This document shows, in pieces, positions 33,596-43,095 of a DNA stretch of 64,000 nt (its first letter is position 1; every line of letters starts with the position of its first letter). Source of the stretch: Chitinophaga sp. 180180018-3 (GTDB lineage: Bacteria > Bacteroidota > Bacteroidia > Chitinophagales > Chitinophagaceae); contig NZ_CP140772.1 in the NCBI RefSeq assembly GCF_037893185.1, positions 558,001-622,000 of the forward strand, written 5' to 3'. A program made the translations under genes and the position numbers. Under the pieces are notes generated by a model. That model searched no databases. It was not told the origin of the DNA and was given only the letters and a program-made list of their open reading frames with translations.

Positions 33596-35779
33596 ATGAG
33601 GAAAAAATTATCCGTTATCTTGTTTTTCCTGATTGTTGTGACCCATACAGCAGTTAAGTCGGAAACTATTCGCATATCCACTAACGAAACAGAGCTGGTT
33701 TTACAAACAGCGGAAAATGGACGCCTGTACCAGTTGTACCTCGGAGCACGGCTGGCTAACCAGGACGAATACACGCTGTTGGCTGGCAGGGTGAAATCTC
33801 ATGCCGACGGCCAGGGATGGGAAGCATATCCTGTATCCGGAACAGAAACGTTTTTTGAACCGGCATTCGCCATCAGGCATAATGATGGTAACATGACCTC
33901 CGTGTTACAGTATGTGTCCCACAAGGTAAACGTCATATCCGGCGATGTTACTGAAACAGTAATTCAGCTGAAAGATGCTTTATACCCTGTGCAGGTGAAA
34001 CTGTTCTATCGTAGTTATGCAAAGGATAACGTGATTCAGGCATGGACTGAAATTAGTCACAATGAAAAGAAGCCGGTAAACATCGGCCAGTACGCTTCTT
34101 CCATGTTGTACTGGAAATGCGCCCGGTATTTTCTGACAGAGTTCAGTGGCGACTGGGCAAAGGAAGTGAATATGAGCACCGCGCCACTTAATTTCGGTAA
34201 AAAGATCATCGACTCCAAACTGGGTACCAGGGCGGATTTACACGTATCTCCTTTTTTTACAGTGGGCCTCGGCGCCGCACCGGCGGAAAATGAAGGACAG
34301 GTATTGATGGGAACACTGGCATGGACGGGCAACTTCCGCTTTACATTTGAAGTGGACAATGAACAAAACCTGCGTGTGATATCCGGCATCAATCCTTACG
34401 CTTCCGACTATACGCTGGATCCTGGAAAAGTATTCACAACGCCTGCTTTTATCTTCACATTAAGTAACCATGGTACTGGTAAAGGTAGCCGTGATTTACA
34501 GCGATGGGCCCGCAACTATCAGCTGAAAGACGGCCAGGGTGGCCGCCTGACATTGCTCAATAACTGGGAGTCTACCGGCTTCGATTTTAACGAGCCTAAG
34601 CTGGATTCCCTGATGCAACAGGCGAAATACCTGGGTGTGGATATGTTTCTGCTGGACGATGGCTGGTTTGGTAATAAGTATCCCCGCCATAGTGATACGC
34701 AGGGACTGGGCGACTGGCAGGTGACCGGCAACAAGCTGCCAAACGGAGTACCATCCCTCGTGAAGGATGCTAACCGTGCTGGAGTAAAATTTGGCATATG
34801 GATAGAACCCGAAATGGTGAACCCCAAAAGCGAACTTTTTGAGAAGCATCCTGATTGGGTGATCATGCTGCCCAACCGCGAGCGCTACTATTATCGTAAC
34901 CAGTTGGTGCTGGATTTAAGCAACCCGGCTGTTCAGGAACATGTGTTCAACGTAGTGGATCACCTGATGACGGAAAACCCGGAGCTGGCGTACATGAAGT
35001 GGGATTGCAACAGCCCCGTTACAAATATTTACTCACCTTATCTGAAAGACAGGCAGAATAATTTGTACGTAGATTATGTACGTGGCTTATACAAAGTATT
35101 GGATCGTATCCGCGATAAATATCCCCGGCTGCCGATGATGCTTTGCTCCGGTGGTGGCGGTCGCACTGACTATGAAGGACTTCGCTATTTCACCGAATTC
35201 TGGTGCAGCGATAATACCGATCCTGTAGAGCGGTTATTCATTCAGTGGGGATATTCCCAGTTCTTCCCGGCCAAAGCAATGGCGGCTCACGTGACCAGCT
35301 GGAATCATGAAGCAGGTATAAAATTCCGCGTGGATGTGGCCATGCAATGCAAGTTGGGTTTCGATATTAATCTGAAAGAACTGTCGGCCCGCGATCAGAC
35401 ATTTTGTAAGTCGGCCGTAGCCACCTACAATCGTGTGAAAAATATTAACTTCGAAGGCGACCAGTACAGGCTTGTTTCCCCGTATGAGGGCAACCATACA
35501 GCTGTCATGTATGTGAGCAGCTCCCGGCAGCAGGCACTTGTATACGCATATGATATCTACCCGCGCTTTGGCGAAAGTTCCCTGCCTGTATTGTGTCAGG
35601 GCCTTGATCCGGCAAAGAAGTATCGCGTCAGGGAAATTAATCTCATGGAAGGATCCCGGCCAGGAGATGCTTTCAACGATAAGGTCTATTCAGGAGACTA
35701 TCTGATGAAAGTAGGTCTGGATGTATTTACCGCCAGAAAGCTGCACAGCAGGGTGCTGGAGCTGGAGGCGATCAACTGA
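33596..35779 (+). CDS. GH36 alpha-galactosidase
   Basis: A 727-residue exported alpha-galactosidase with a signal peptide (about 1-22). It shows the full GH36 signature: N-terminal supersandwich, LLDDGWFG, DWQV and GIWIEPEMVNP, nucleophile D470 in MKWDCN, SGGGGR, and acid/base D539 in WCSDNTDPVER, followed by the HVTSWNH block. It removes alpha-1,6-galactose from raffinose-type oligosaccharides or galactomannan (family knowledge). Following a GH27-like enzyme and near a GH110 enzyme, it gives this locus three alpha-galactosidase types. Confidence 0.95.
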   Translation: MRKKLSVILFFLIVVTHTAVKSETIRISTNETELVLQTAENGRLYQLYLGARLANQDEYTLLAGRVKSHADGQGWEAYPVSGTETFFEPAFAIRHNDGNMTSVLQYVSHKVNVISGDVTETVIQLKDALYPVQVKLFYRSYAKDNVIQAWTEISHNEKKPVNIGQYASSMLYWKCARYFLTEFSGDWAKEVNMSTAPLNFGKKIIDSKLGTRADLHVSPFFTVGLGAAPAENEGQVLMGTLAWTGNFRFTFEVDNEQNLRVISGINPYASDYTLDPGKVFTTPAFIFTLSNHGTGKGSRDLQRWARNYQLKDGQGGRLTLLNNWESTGFDFNEPKLDSLMQQAKYLGVDMFLLDDGWFGNKYPRHSDTQGLGDWQVTGNKLPNGVPSLVKDANRAGVKFGIWIEPEMVNPKSELFEKHPDWVIMLPNRERYYYRNQLVLDLSNPAVQEHVFNVVDHLMTENPELAYMKWDCNSPVTNIYSPYLKDRQNNLYVDYVRGLYKVLDRIRDKYPRLPMMLCSGGGGRTDYEGLRYFTEFWCSDNTDPVERLFIQWGYSQFFPAKAMAAHVTSWNHEAGIKFRVDVAMQCKLGFDINLKELSARDQTFCKSAVATYNRVKNINFEGDQYRLVSPYEGNHTAVMYVSSSRQQALVYAYDIYPRFGESSLPVLCQGLDPAKKYRVREINLMEGSRPGDAFNDKVYSGDYLMKVGLDVFTARKLHSRVLELEAIN

Positions 35780-35827
35780 TATGGAGCTTCATAGCTCCGA
35801 CCTTTGAACAACCACGAATCTGAATGG

Positions 35828-36844
35828 ATGAAAACAGTTTTTGAAAAAATACGGGAGCTGGAAGATATGCCGGCATACTCCAAACACGAACGGTTTGTAG
35901 AAGGCATTATTAACGCTATTAATGAGAAAATCATCGGGGTAGGGGACTCCCTGCCTTCTGTTAATGCCATGATCGCCGGTCTGGGATATGCCCGTGAAAC
36001 CGTGATCAAAGGGTATCGCGAATTACAGGGCCGTGGCCTGATTGAGTCAAAAAACAGGCTTGGATATTTCGTGGCCGACGATAATACACAGCAGTCGCTC
36101 AAGGTAGCGCTGTTCATGTATACCATCGATACCTTCCAGGAACAATTCTATCGCAGTTTCCGTAATGAGTTAGGTGCCAATGTTCATCTCGATGTATTTT
36201 TTCACCACGGCAATATCGAAGTATTCGAAACGATGTTTTCGCTGGTAAAGAACAGATACGGTATGTATGTGATTTCCCCTATTCATCATCCCCGCACAAA
36301 GGAATTACTGAATACCATTCCTCGCCATAAACTGGTAATGTTCGACCGTTACGAGCCACTGGAAGGCGATTTCAATTATGTAGTGCAGGAGTTCGAAAAA
36401 TCGTCCTATGCCATTTTTGAACAGCTGAGCGACGTAATCCGGAAATTCGATAAAATGATTTTTTATCATAATCCGGATTCCCTGTTCCCGCCGGAAATCG
36501 TACGTTCCTTTCAGAAGTTTATCCAGAAGCATCATATAAAAGGTAAAATACTGCGGGAATATGAACCGGGTTCAGTTGAAAAAGGAGTAGTATATTACGT
36601 GAATGAGAATGCCGAATTGTGGAATTTACTGAGAGATTGTAACGCAAAGAAGATAAAACCAGGTAAAGATATCGGTATTCTTTCCCACAATGATGAACCG
36701 GTAAAGGAAATTGTGGGCAATGGTATCACCACCTATTCCGTTAGTTTCAGCAATATGGGCAGGCGTGTGGCCCGTGCAGTGCTGGACCGGGAGCCTGTAC
36801 AATTGGTGCTGCCTACGGAGCTGATCAGGCGTAACTCTTTATGA
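35828..36844 (+). CDS. GntR-type regulator with LacI-like sensor domain
   Basis: A 338-residue transcription factor. Residues about 10-75 form a GntR winged helix (GIINAINEKIIGVGDSLPSV, RETVIKGYRELQGRGLIESK). Residues about 85-338 form a periplasmic-binding-protein-like sugar sensor (YVISPIHHPRTKELL, VMFDRYEPLEGDFNYV, ending VLPTELIRRNSL). Such regulators respond to a free sugar inside the cell. The ATG at 35828 is chosen over an upstream TTG because it fits the family start. A short hairpin (35783-35798) separates it from the GH36 gene, and the symporter starts 4 bases after it, so it likely senses galactose or a derivative (inference). Confidence 0.88.
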   Translation: MKTVFEKIRELEDMPAYSKHERFVEGIINAINEKIIGVGDSLPSVNAMIAGLGYARETVIKGYRELQGRGLIESKNRLGYFVADDNTQQSLKVALFMYTIDTFQEQFYRSFRNELGANVHLDVFFHHGNIEVFETMFSLVKNRYGMYVISPIHHPRTKELLNTIPRHKLVMFDRYEPLEGDFNYVVQEFEKSSYAIFEQLSDVIRKFDKMIFYHNPDSLFPPEIVRSFQKFIQKHHIKGKILREYEPGSVEKGVVYYVNENAELWNLLRDCNAKKIKPGKDIGILSHNDEPVKEIVGNGITTYSVSFSNMGRRVARAVLDREPVQLVLPTELIRRNSL

Positions 36845-36848
36845 TATT

Positions 36849-38453
36849 ATGAATGCAGTATCCCTGCTAAGTTTTTTGTTGATCACTGTTTTAGTGGCGC
36901 TGATTTCCTGGTATAAAACCAGGAAAGAGAATCTTCAGACTTCTTCCGGCCTTTTTTTCGCCAACCGCAACCTGGGCTTCCTGGTCGTAGGAGGCGCCTT
37001 GTTCTTTACCAATATCAGCGCAGTACAATTCATAGGAGAAAACGAGCTGGTATATACCAACAACATGAGCGTGATGGCATGGGGGCTATCCTCTGTATTT
37101 GCCATGCTGGTGGTGTCGGAATTTATTATGCCTGTATACCTCCGCAGTGGTATCTCCACAACACCGGATTTCCTCGAAGAGCGTTACGATACCGGCACCA
37201 AACGTTTTGTATCTGTAATTTTCCTTGTCAGTTATATCGTGAACATGTTGCCCTCCGTGCTGTACAGCGGGGCACTGTCGTTCAATGGACTGTTCCGGAT
37301 ATCGGAAACATTTCATATTAGTCATTGGATAACCGTCTGGCTCCTCGTCTGGCTCATCGGGCTGATTGGCTGCCTCTATACGGTGCTGGGCGGTTTAAAG
37401 GCTGTTGCTATTTCAGACACTGTGCTGGGGATTGGTATGTTCGCTGGCGGAGTATTGCTGCCCTACGTTGCACTCAGGTATTTAGGCCACGGATCTGTGC
37501 GGGCCGGGTTGGATACGCTGCTGGCGTCGCATAGGGAGCATTTGAATTCCATCGGTGCAAAAGGTGATTCAGTGCCGTTTTCCACCATTTTCACAGGGAT
37601 GCTGCTGGTGAACCTTTATTATTGGGGAACGGAGCAATATATCGTGCAGCAGGCGCTCGCTTCACGTAACCTGGCAGAGAGCCAGAAAGGCATTGCGGTA
37701 GCTTGTGTGGGAAAGATTATATCGCCCCTGCTGCTAAACATCCCCGGTCTGATTGCCGTACACTTATACACGCATTTGTCAAACACTGCTGAAGTATTTC
37801 CGAAGATCGTCAGCGATATATGTCCACCGGTACTTACCGGCTATATGGCAGCCATTACCTTTGGTGCAGCCTTTACTACTTTTAACGCCGGACTTAACAG
37901 CTCCAGCACCCTGTTTGTACTGAATTTATACAAACCACTCATGGAACGCCGCCAGCAGCCGGTCAGTGAGCGAACGATGGTAAGAGCGGGGAAGATGTTT
38001 GAAATCATCGTTTGTCTGCTGGCCATGTGCATTGCACCTTTCATTGCTTTTGCACGGCATGGCTTATACACTTATCTGCAAATGGTGAGCGGCTTTTTCA
38101 GCGTTCCCATTTTCACGATACTGGTGATGGGACTTTTACATAAACGTATGCCTGCCATCGCCGCAAAGATCGGGCTTACTTTCTTTATCGTTACTTATGC
38201 TGTATCGCAACTACTGGTAGATACCGGCTTGCATTTCCTTCATGTGCTGGCCATCCTTTTTATAGTAACAGTATTACTGATGATGATAACAGCAGCATTT
38301 TATCCGCGAAAGGAACCATTTGTACAGCAATGGAATAATGTGGTAGATCTGCAACCCTGGAAAAGAAGACACCTGTATACAATACTATTGCTGCTGGCAA
38401 TGGTGGCCTTATTTGTAGTTTTTTCTCCGCTCGGAATAGCTGGTAAATTATAA
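36849..38453 (+). CDS. Sodium:solute symporter (SSS family)
   Basis: A 534-residue transporter with about 13-14 membrane segments. SSS signatures include GLFFANRNLGFLVVGGALFF near residue 34, FFTNISAVQFIGENEL (the sodium-site TM1 region), and GGLKAVAISDTVLGIG near 180. Sodium-driven uptake of sugars such as galactose is common for this family in alpha-galactoside loci, and its position behind the GntR-type sensor supports that; the substrate is not proven. It begins 4 bases after the regulator and ends the operon. Confidence 0.9.
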   Translation: MNAVSLLSFLLITVLVALISWYKTRKENLQTSSGLFFANRNLGFLVVGGALFFTNISAVQFIGENELVYTNNMSVMAWGLSSVFAMLVVSEFIMPVYLRSGISTTPDFLEERYDTGTKRFVSVIFLVSYIVNMLPSVLYSGALSFNGLFRISETFHISHWITVWLLVWLIGLIGCLYTVLGGLKAVAISDTVLGIGMFAGGVLLPYVALRYLGHGSVRAGLDTLLASHREHLNSIGAKGDSVPFSTIFTGMLLVNLYYWGTEQYIVQQALASRNLAESQKGIAVACVGKIISPLLLNIPGLIAVHLYTHLSNTAEVFPKIVSDICPPVLTGYMAAITFGAAFTTFNAGLNSSSTLFVLNLYKPLMERRQQPVSERTMVRAGKMFEIIVCLLAMCIAPFIAFARHGLYTYLQMVSGFFSVPIFTILVMGLLHKRMPAIAAKIGLTFFIVTYAVSQLLVDTGLHFLHVLAILFIVTVLLMMITAAFYPRKEPFVQQWNNVVDLQPWKRRHLYTILLLLAMVALFVVFSPLGIAGKL

Positions 38454-38739
38454 CAGCAATACAGTTAACGATACTAGCACTATCCCCATTAAGTTATCAA
38501 CAGCCGTAATTATGTTGATAGTTATAATTTGTCATAGTTTTTCTAATAAAATCACCACCTGTTTTACTCCCATAAGTATTTTATTTGCAGTTAAATAATA
38601 CCTGAATTAGTAATTGCGTACAATAGTTTTAGAGTTTTTCGAATCCTGGTGCATTATTTAAGGTGCCGGTTTTTTTACAGTTAAATCAGAAAATAATAAT
38701 TGTTGACAAGTAACAGTCATTATCCGTGTTTACGGACAG
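38454..38739. other. AT-rich leader-like stretch
   Basis: No gene is seen. AT-rich with box-like TAGTTTTA near 38629, resembling the untranslated leader that normally precedes a susC gene. It is directly followed by the susC and susD fragments. Confidence 0.4.
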
Positions 38740-38844
38740 ATGAATGAGCAGAACATAGTGGGGCTCTTCGCTCAGGGTCTCACTGTGTTCCCTCTGAATA
38801 CTGGCCGGATATACATTAAACTGGAAAAGACATTTATTACATAA
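38740..38844 (+). pseudogene. Probable C-terminal susC fragment
   Basis: A 34-residue frame (MNEQNIVGLFAQGLTVFPLN, then TGRIYIKLEKTFIT and stop) that resembles the last barrel strands of a SusC-type protein, which usually end in an aromatic-rich strand. The rest of the gene is missing. It is placed just before a susD C-terminal fragment in the normal susC-susD order. The match is by pattern and modest. Confidence 0.4.
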
Positions 38845-39083
38845 TCCGTTAGTTTCCCGACACGATTTTTATTGTATCACTTGTATCTACAGGAAAATAC
38901 ACTGCAACAACCAATTGAATGCAGTAAGCATTCATAATACTGTGGGCTATTAGCCCGCTTCGGTACGAGGTGAACAATTCGACTGTTTCTACAGTCAGAT
39001 TAAACTTACTGTCACTTCTTCCGTTGAAATTGAACAGTTGGAATTATCTTTTTTTATTACATTTATTCCAGCAGTCAACCGGG

Positions 39084-39287
39084 GAATATCATGAGCGCAG
39101 AGTAGGGCTGGCATTTGAAGGTATCTACTATTCTGATATACGCCGTTGGGGAAACGGCGCTGTTATACGAACTATAGCAGGTCAGCAGGTGGAAGCAGGA
39201 AGTTTTGTAGATGCACTTTATCTTTGGCTAATTCCGCAAGGAGAGATGGACCTTAATCCTAAACTGACACTAAATCCAGGTTATTGA
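39084..39287 (+). pseudogene. C-terminal susD fragment
   Basis: The last 67 codons of a SusD-family protein are intact: EYHERRVGLAFEG, YYSDIRRWGNGAVI, LYLWLIPQGEMDLNPKL, NPGY. Everything before the HERR motif is absent or scrambled, although the frame stays open further 5' to about 38970 with unrelated sequence. It sits between the symporter and the GH110 gene and shows that a second susCD pair once stood here. Its stop overlaps the region just before the GH110 start. Confidence 0.85.
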
Positions 39288-39298
39288 AAGTAATATTC

Positions 39299-41173
39299 AT
39301 GTCTATAAACAAATATCCCGGCAGCTTGCTCCTGCTGACAGTAATATTGTGTTGCTGGCAGCATCTTACCGCTCAACGTAATACGGCTGTTAAGCAGCCG
39401 TATTACGATACTGTATATGTAACCGTCTATGGTGCAACCCCCGATAGCCGCAACGATGCTGTACCTGCGGTGCAGGCGGCACTGGAGGTTTGCAGAAAAA
39501 AGCGTAATCCACTGCTTTTCTTCCCGGCAGGCCGCTACGATTTCTGGCCAACGAAAGCCCGGCAGAAAGCATATTATGAGTCTAATACCACCGTCGACAA
39601 TCCAAGATACAACGCCATCCTGATAGATAATTTCCGGCAACTCACGGTTAGTGGCAACGGCTCTTCTTTTATTTATCATGGCCGTATTCAGCCTTTCACC
39701 ATCGACCATAGCAGTAATGTCACCATCCGGGATCTTGCTGTCAACTGGGATTTTCCGCTGACAGCGCAAGCCACCGTACTGGACACCGCTGCCGATCATA
39801 TTGATGTAAGCATCGATACGGCGCAGTATCCTTACCGGCTGAACAATCAGCAACTTGTTTTTGCTGCTGAGGGATGGAGTGGCAAAATAACCGGCGTTAT
39901 GGAATACGACGCCAAAACTCACCTCATTGCCTACAGAACGGGCGATCAGCCGGCATTGGGAAATAACTGGTCTTCATACAGCGCAGAGATCCGCGGTAAT
40001 GGAGTGGTTCGTTTGCATCACAGGTTTCTGCGCAAACCAGCGCCAGGTAATGTGCTTGTGCTACGGCACAATGCAAGGGATCACGCCATGATATTTGTAA
40101 CAGATAGTAAGCATATACAGTTTCAGCATATCAATGGATATCATTGCGCCGGACTGGGCATCCTGTCGCAATACGCTTCAGACCTTACGTTCAGTCATGT
40201 GAATATCGTTCCGGATAGCACAAAGGGACGTTATTTCAGCGGCCACGACGATGGGCTGCATTTTTCCAATTGTAGTGGCAATATAGTGGTCGACAGTTGC
40301 CGCTTCGCCGGTTTGATGGACGACCCTATTAATGTTCATGGTACCTACGTAAAGATCATCCGGAAGCTCGGCAGCAATCGCCTCCTGTGCCGCTTTATGG
40401 AGTCTATGAGCATTGGGATGGAGTGGGCAAGAACAAACGAGAAAGTGGCATTCATTAATCATCATTCTCTTCAAACTATTGGTAACAGCAAGGTAACTGC
40501 CTTTAAGGTGAATAGCCCCACCGACTTTGAACTGACGCTTTCTGATACCATTCCGGTACGGGTGGCAGAAAGCGATGGGCTCGAAAATACCACCTGGACG
40601 CCCAATGTCACTGTCCGTAATTCATCTTTTGAAAGCTGCCGCGCAAGAGGGTTGCTCGTGAGTACACCAGGTAAAGTGATCGTAACCGGCAACAACTTTT
40701 CATCAAGCGGTTCCGCGATACTCATTGCCGGAGATGTGAATTCATGGTATGAATCCGGTGCCGTCAGAGATGTACTGATAAAAAACAACAGGTTCCTGGC
40801 GCCATGTAATACCTCGGATTATCAGTTTACCGAAGCAGTGATCAGCATCTACCCCGAAATACCGATTATGAATGCCGCTACGCCACCGTATCATAAGAAT
40901 ATACGGATCGTAGATAATGTTTTTCAGGCCTTCGATTATCCTGTATTATTTGCCCGATCGGTAAACGGGCTGAAATTTGAAAATAATAAACTGCTCAGGA
41001 GCTACGACTTCCAACCATATCATGAAAATAAAGTAACCTTTTCACTTTCCGGCTGTAAGAATGTGAGCATTCAGCATAATTCGGTTGATCCGAAGCTGCT
41101 GGGAAAGAATATCCGGCTTAAGTTCATGGATAGGGCTGCTTTGCAATATCAACAGGAATTGGTTGTTGAATAA
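39299..41173 (+). CDS. GH110 alpha-1,3-galactosidase
   Basis: A 624-residue secreted enzyme with a signal peptide (about 1-25, HLTAQ). It is a right-handed beta-helix protein of the GH110 type (GlaA/GlaB), an inverting alpha-1,3-galactosidase acting on blood group B and linear Gal-alpha-1,3-Gal ends. The family's paired acidic residues are seen in GHDDGLHFSNC (D317, D318) and FAGLMDDPINVHGT (D341, D342). The ATG at 39299 is chosen because it starts the signal peptide. It lies 11 bases after the susD fragment's stop, so it may once have been the enzyme of that lost pair and now belongs to the adjacent galactoside locus. Confidence 0.9.
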   Translation: MSINKYPGSLLLLTVILCCWQHLTAQRNTAVKQPYYDTVYVTVYGATPDSRNDAVPAVQAALEVCRKKRNPLLFFPAGRYDFWPTKARQKAYYESNTTVDNPRYNAILIDNFRQLTVSGNGSSFIYHGRIQPFTIDHSSNVTIRDLAVNWDFPLTAQATVLDTAADHIDVSIDTAQYPYRLNNQQLVFAAEGWSGKITGVMEYDAKTHLIAYRTGDQPALGNNWSSYSAEIRGNGVVRLHHRFLRKPAPGNVLVLRHNARDHAMIFVTDSKHIQFQHINGYHCAGLGILSQYASDLTFSHVNIVPDSTKGRYFSGHDDGLHFSNCSGNIVVDSCRFAGLMDDPINVHGTYVKIIRKLGSNRLLCRFMESMSIGMEWARTNEKVAFINHHSLQTIGNSKVTAFKVNSPTDFELTLSDTIPVRVAESDGLENTTWTPNVTVRNSSFESCRARGLLVSTPGKVIVTGNNFSSSGSAILIAGDVNSWYESGAVRDVLIKNNRFLAPCNTSDYQFTEAVISIYPEIPIMNAATPPYHKNIRIVDNVFQAFDYPVLFARSVNGLKFENNKLLRSYDFQPYHENKVTFSLSGCKNVSIQHNSVDPKLLGKNIRLKFMDRAALQYQQELVVE

Positions 41174-41276
41174 CTAAATTCACGATTTAACTACATCATT
41201 TCATTATCTGACTACACCGGCCAATTTGTGCTACACCATCTTTGTACCATCATTTTTAAAAAGAAAATTTAAAAAA

Positions 41277-42116
41277 ATGGAAAATTCAAAAGTATGGTTA
41301 GTCACAGGTGCTTCAAAAGGACTGGGGCTGGCATTAGTGAAAAAACTATTGAAAGAAGGATTTCGTGTTGCTGCAACTACACGCAATGTTCAATCACTTA
41401 TTAAAGAAACAGGGGAGCCCACGGAATTTTTTTTACCACTTGAGGTGAATTTAGATGATGATAACGACGTAAAAAACGCAGTCAAAAAAAGCATCGGCCA
41501 TTTTGGACAACTGGATATCGTTGTGAATAATGCTGGCTACGGACAGCTCGGAACCCTGGAAGAGCTTACAGACGAGGAAGCCAGAGCTAATTTTGATGTC
41601 AACGTTTTTGGCGCTCTTAACGTTATCAGAAATGTAATGCCCTACTTGAGAGCGCAAAAAAGCGGGCATATCTTTAACATTTCTTCAGTAGGTGGTTATT
41701 TTGGCAGCTTTGCTGGATGGGGGATTTATTGTGCCACCAAATTTGCAATGGCAGGCTTTACAGAAGCGCTGGTGGAGGAAATCAGGGAGTTTGGCGTAAA
41801 GGCAACCGTTGTATATCCTGGCTATTTCCGTACCGACTTTCTGACACAAGGTTCTTTGAAGAGACCAAAGCAGGCCATTCAGGCCTACAAGGCAGCAAGG
41901 CAATCTGAACAGACTCATGTCAATGACATTAACGGTAACCAGGCTAATGATCCGGCTAAGGCGGCGGATGTGCTGATTGCTGTAAGCAGGGTAGATAATC
42001 CGCCCGTACACCTGCTGTTAGGCAACGATGCGTATAACGGTCTCAGGAGCAAAATCGATATCATTACCGGGGATGCAGAACAATGGAAAGCGCTTACTTT
42101 ATCCACTGCTATATAG
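41277..42116 (+). CDS. Short-chain dehydrogenase/reductase
   Basis: A 279-residue classical SDR. TGASKGLG at residues 10-17 binds the nucleotide, NNAGYG near 86 is the NAG motif, Ser in NISSVGG near 138, and catalytic YCATK near 151. The C-terminal part is long, as in SDRs that act on aldehydes or steroids. Substrate unknown. ATG 41277 is preferred to an upstream extension because it fits the first beta strand. The next gene is an AraC-type regulator on the same strand, a common pairing in Bacteroidota where the regulator controls the oxidoreductase. Confidence 0.88.
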   Translation: MENSKVWLVTGASKGLGLALVKKLLKEGFRVAATTRNVQSLIKETGEPTEFFLPLEVNLDDDNDVKNAVKKSIGHFGQLDIVVNNAGYGQLGTLEELTDEEARANFDVNVFGALNVIRNVMPYLRAQKSGHIFNISSVGGYFGSFAGWGIYCATKFAMAGFTEALVEEIREFGVKATVVYPGYFRTDFLTQGSLKRPKQAIQAYKAARQSEQTHVNDINGNQANDPAKAADVLIAVSRVDNPPVHLLLGNDAYNGLRSKIDIITGDAEQWKALTLSTAI

Positions 42117-42122
42117 ATCATT

Positions 42123-42150
42123 TTTGCAAGATAAATAGGTAGTAAATTTG
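42123..42150 (+). promoter_or_regulatory. Promoter of the AraC-type gene, probably leaderless
   Basis: TTTG (42123-42126) and TAAATTTG (42143-42150) are 16 bases apart. The ATG at 42156 follows the box after 5 bases, the same arrangement as at 3941-3954, so transcription would begin at or just before the start codon. Confidence 0.55.
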
Positions 42151-42155
42151 TGTTT

Positions 42156-43070
42156 ATGGGAAAGACATTTCGCTTTAATTCAATAGCTGAATTTCATACT
42201 TTCTGTAATCTGCCCAGGCCTGAACATCCGCTGATCAGCCTGGTAGATTATAGCAAGGTTTCCTATCCAATAGATGGAAGTGACCTGAAATGGATACAGA
42301 ATTTTTATTCTGTCGGATTAAAGCGGAATGTTAATGCCAAATTCAACTACGGCCAGCAGGAATATGATTTTGACTCGGGGGTGCTTACCTTTATATCTCC
42401 CCTTCAGTTTCTTAAAGTGGAGGTTAACCAGAATGTAGAGATAGAGCCAACTGGCTGGCTCTTACTGATCCACCCTGATTTTTTTTGGAACACTTCATTG
42501 GCAAAGAAAATAAAGACATACGATTTCTTTCAGTATGCCGTCAACGAAGCACTTTTTCTTTCAGATAAAGAAGAAGGAATTATTGTCGACATCCTGCAAC
42601 GCATACAGCAGGAATACCAGTCTAACATCGATAAATTCAGCCAGGAACTTATTGTCGCACACATGGAGTTGTTGCTGATCTACTCCGAGCGGTTTTACGA
42701 ACGACAATTTATCACCCGGAGAAAATCAAATCACGGATTAATAGTCCGCTTCGAGCAGATCCTTTCTCAATATTTCGATAATAAGAAGCTGCCGGAAAAT
42801 GGAGTACCAACCGTTACTATGATTGCTGAACAAATGAACATTTCCCCCAATTATTTAGGGACGCTGCTTCGTATACACACCAAACAGAACACGCAACAGC
42901 ATATTCAAAATAAGCTGATCGATTACGCCAAAGAACGTTTAAGTACAACAAATTTGTCAGTAAGTGAAATTGCTTACGAGCTTGGCTTTGAACATCCGCA
43001 GTCATTCAGCAAGCTTTTTAAAACTAAAACCAGGCAGTCGCCGTTGGAATTCAGACAGGCGTTTAATTGA
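42156..43070 (+). CDS. AraC-family transcriptional regulator
   Basis: A 304-residue regulator. The C-terminal 100 residues are the two-helix-turn-helix AraC domain (MIAEQMNISPNYLGTLLRIH, SVSEIAYELGFEHPQSFSKLFK, TRQSPLEFRQ). The N-terminal 190 residues form a cupin-like sensor without clear ligand residues, as in many Bacteroidota regulators. It starts 39 bases after the SDR gene and has its own promoter box, so it may be expressed alone. Likely regulates the SDR gene; the inducer is unknown. Confidence 0.88.
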   Translation: MGKTFRFNSIAEFHTFCNLPRPEHPLISLVDYSKVSYPIDGSDLKWIQNFYSVGLKRNVNAKFNYGQQEYDFDSGVLTFISPLQFLKVEVNQNVEIEPTGWLLLIHPDFFWNTSLAKKIKTYDFFQYAVNEALFLSDKEEGIIVDILQRIQQEYQSNIDKFSQELIVAHMELLLIYSERFYERQFITRRKSNHGLIVRFEQILSQYFDNKKLPENGVPTVTMIAEQMNISPNYLGTLLRIHTKQNTQQHIQNKLIDYAKERLSTTNLSVSEIAYELGFEHPQSFSKLFKTKTRQSPLEFRQAFN

Positions 43071-43095
43071 GGCTATACTGGTAAGCGATAAAACA

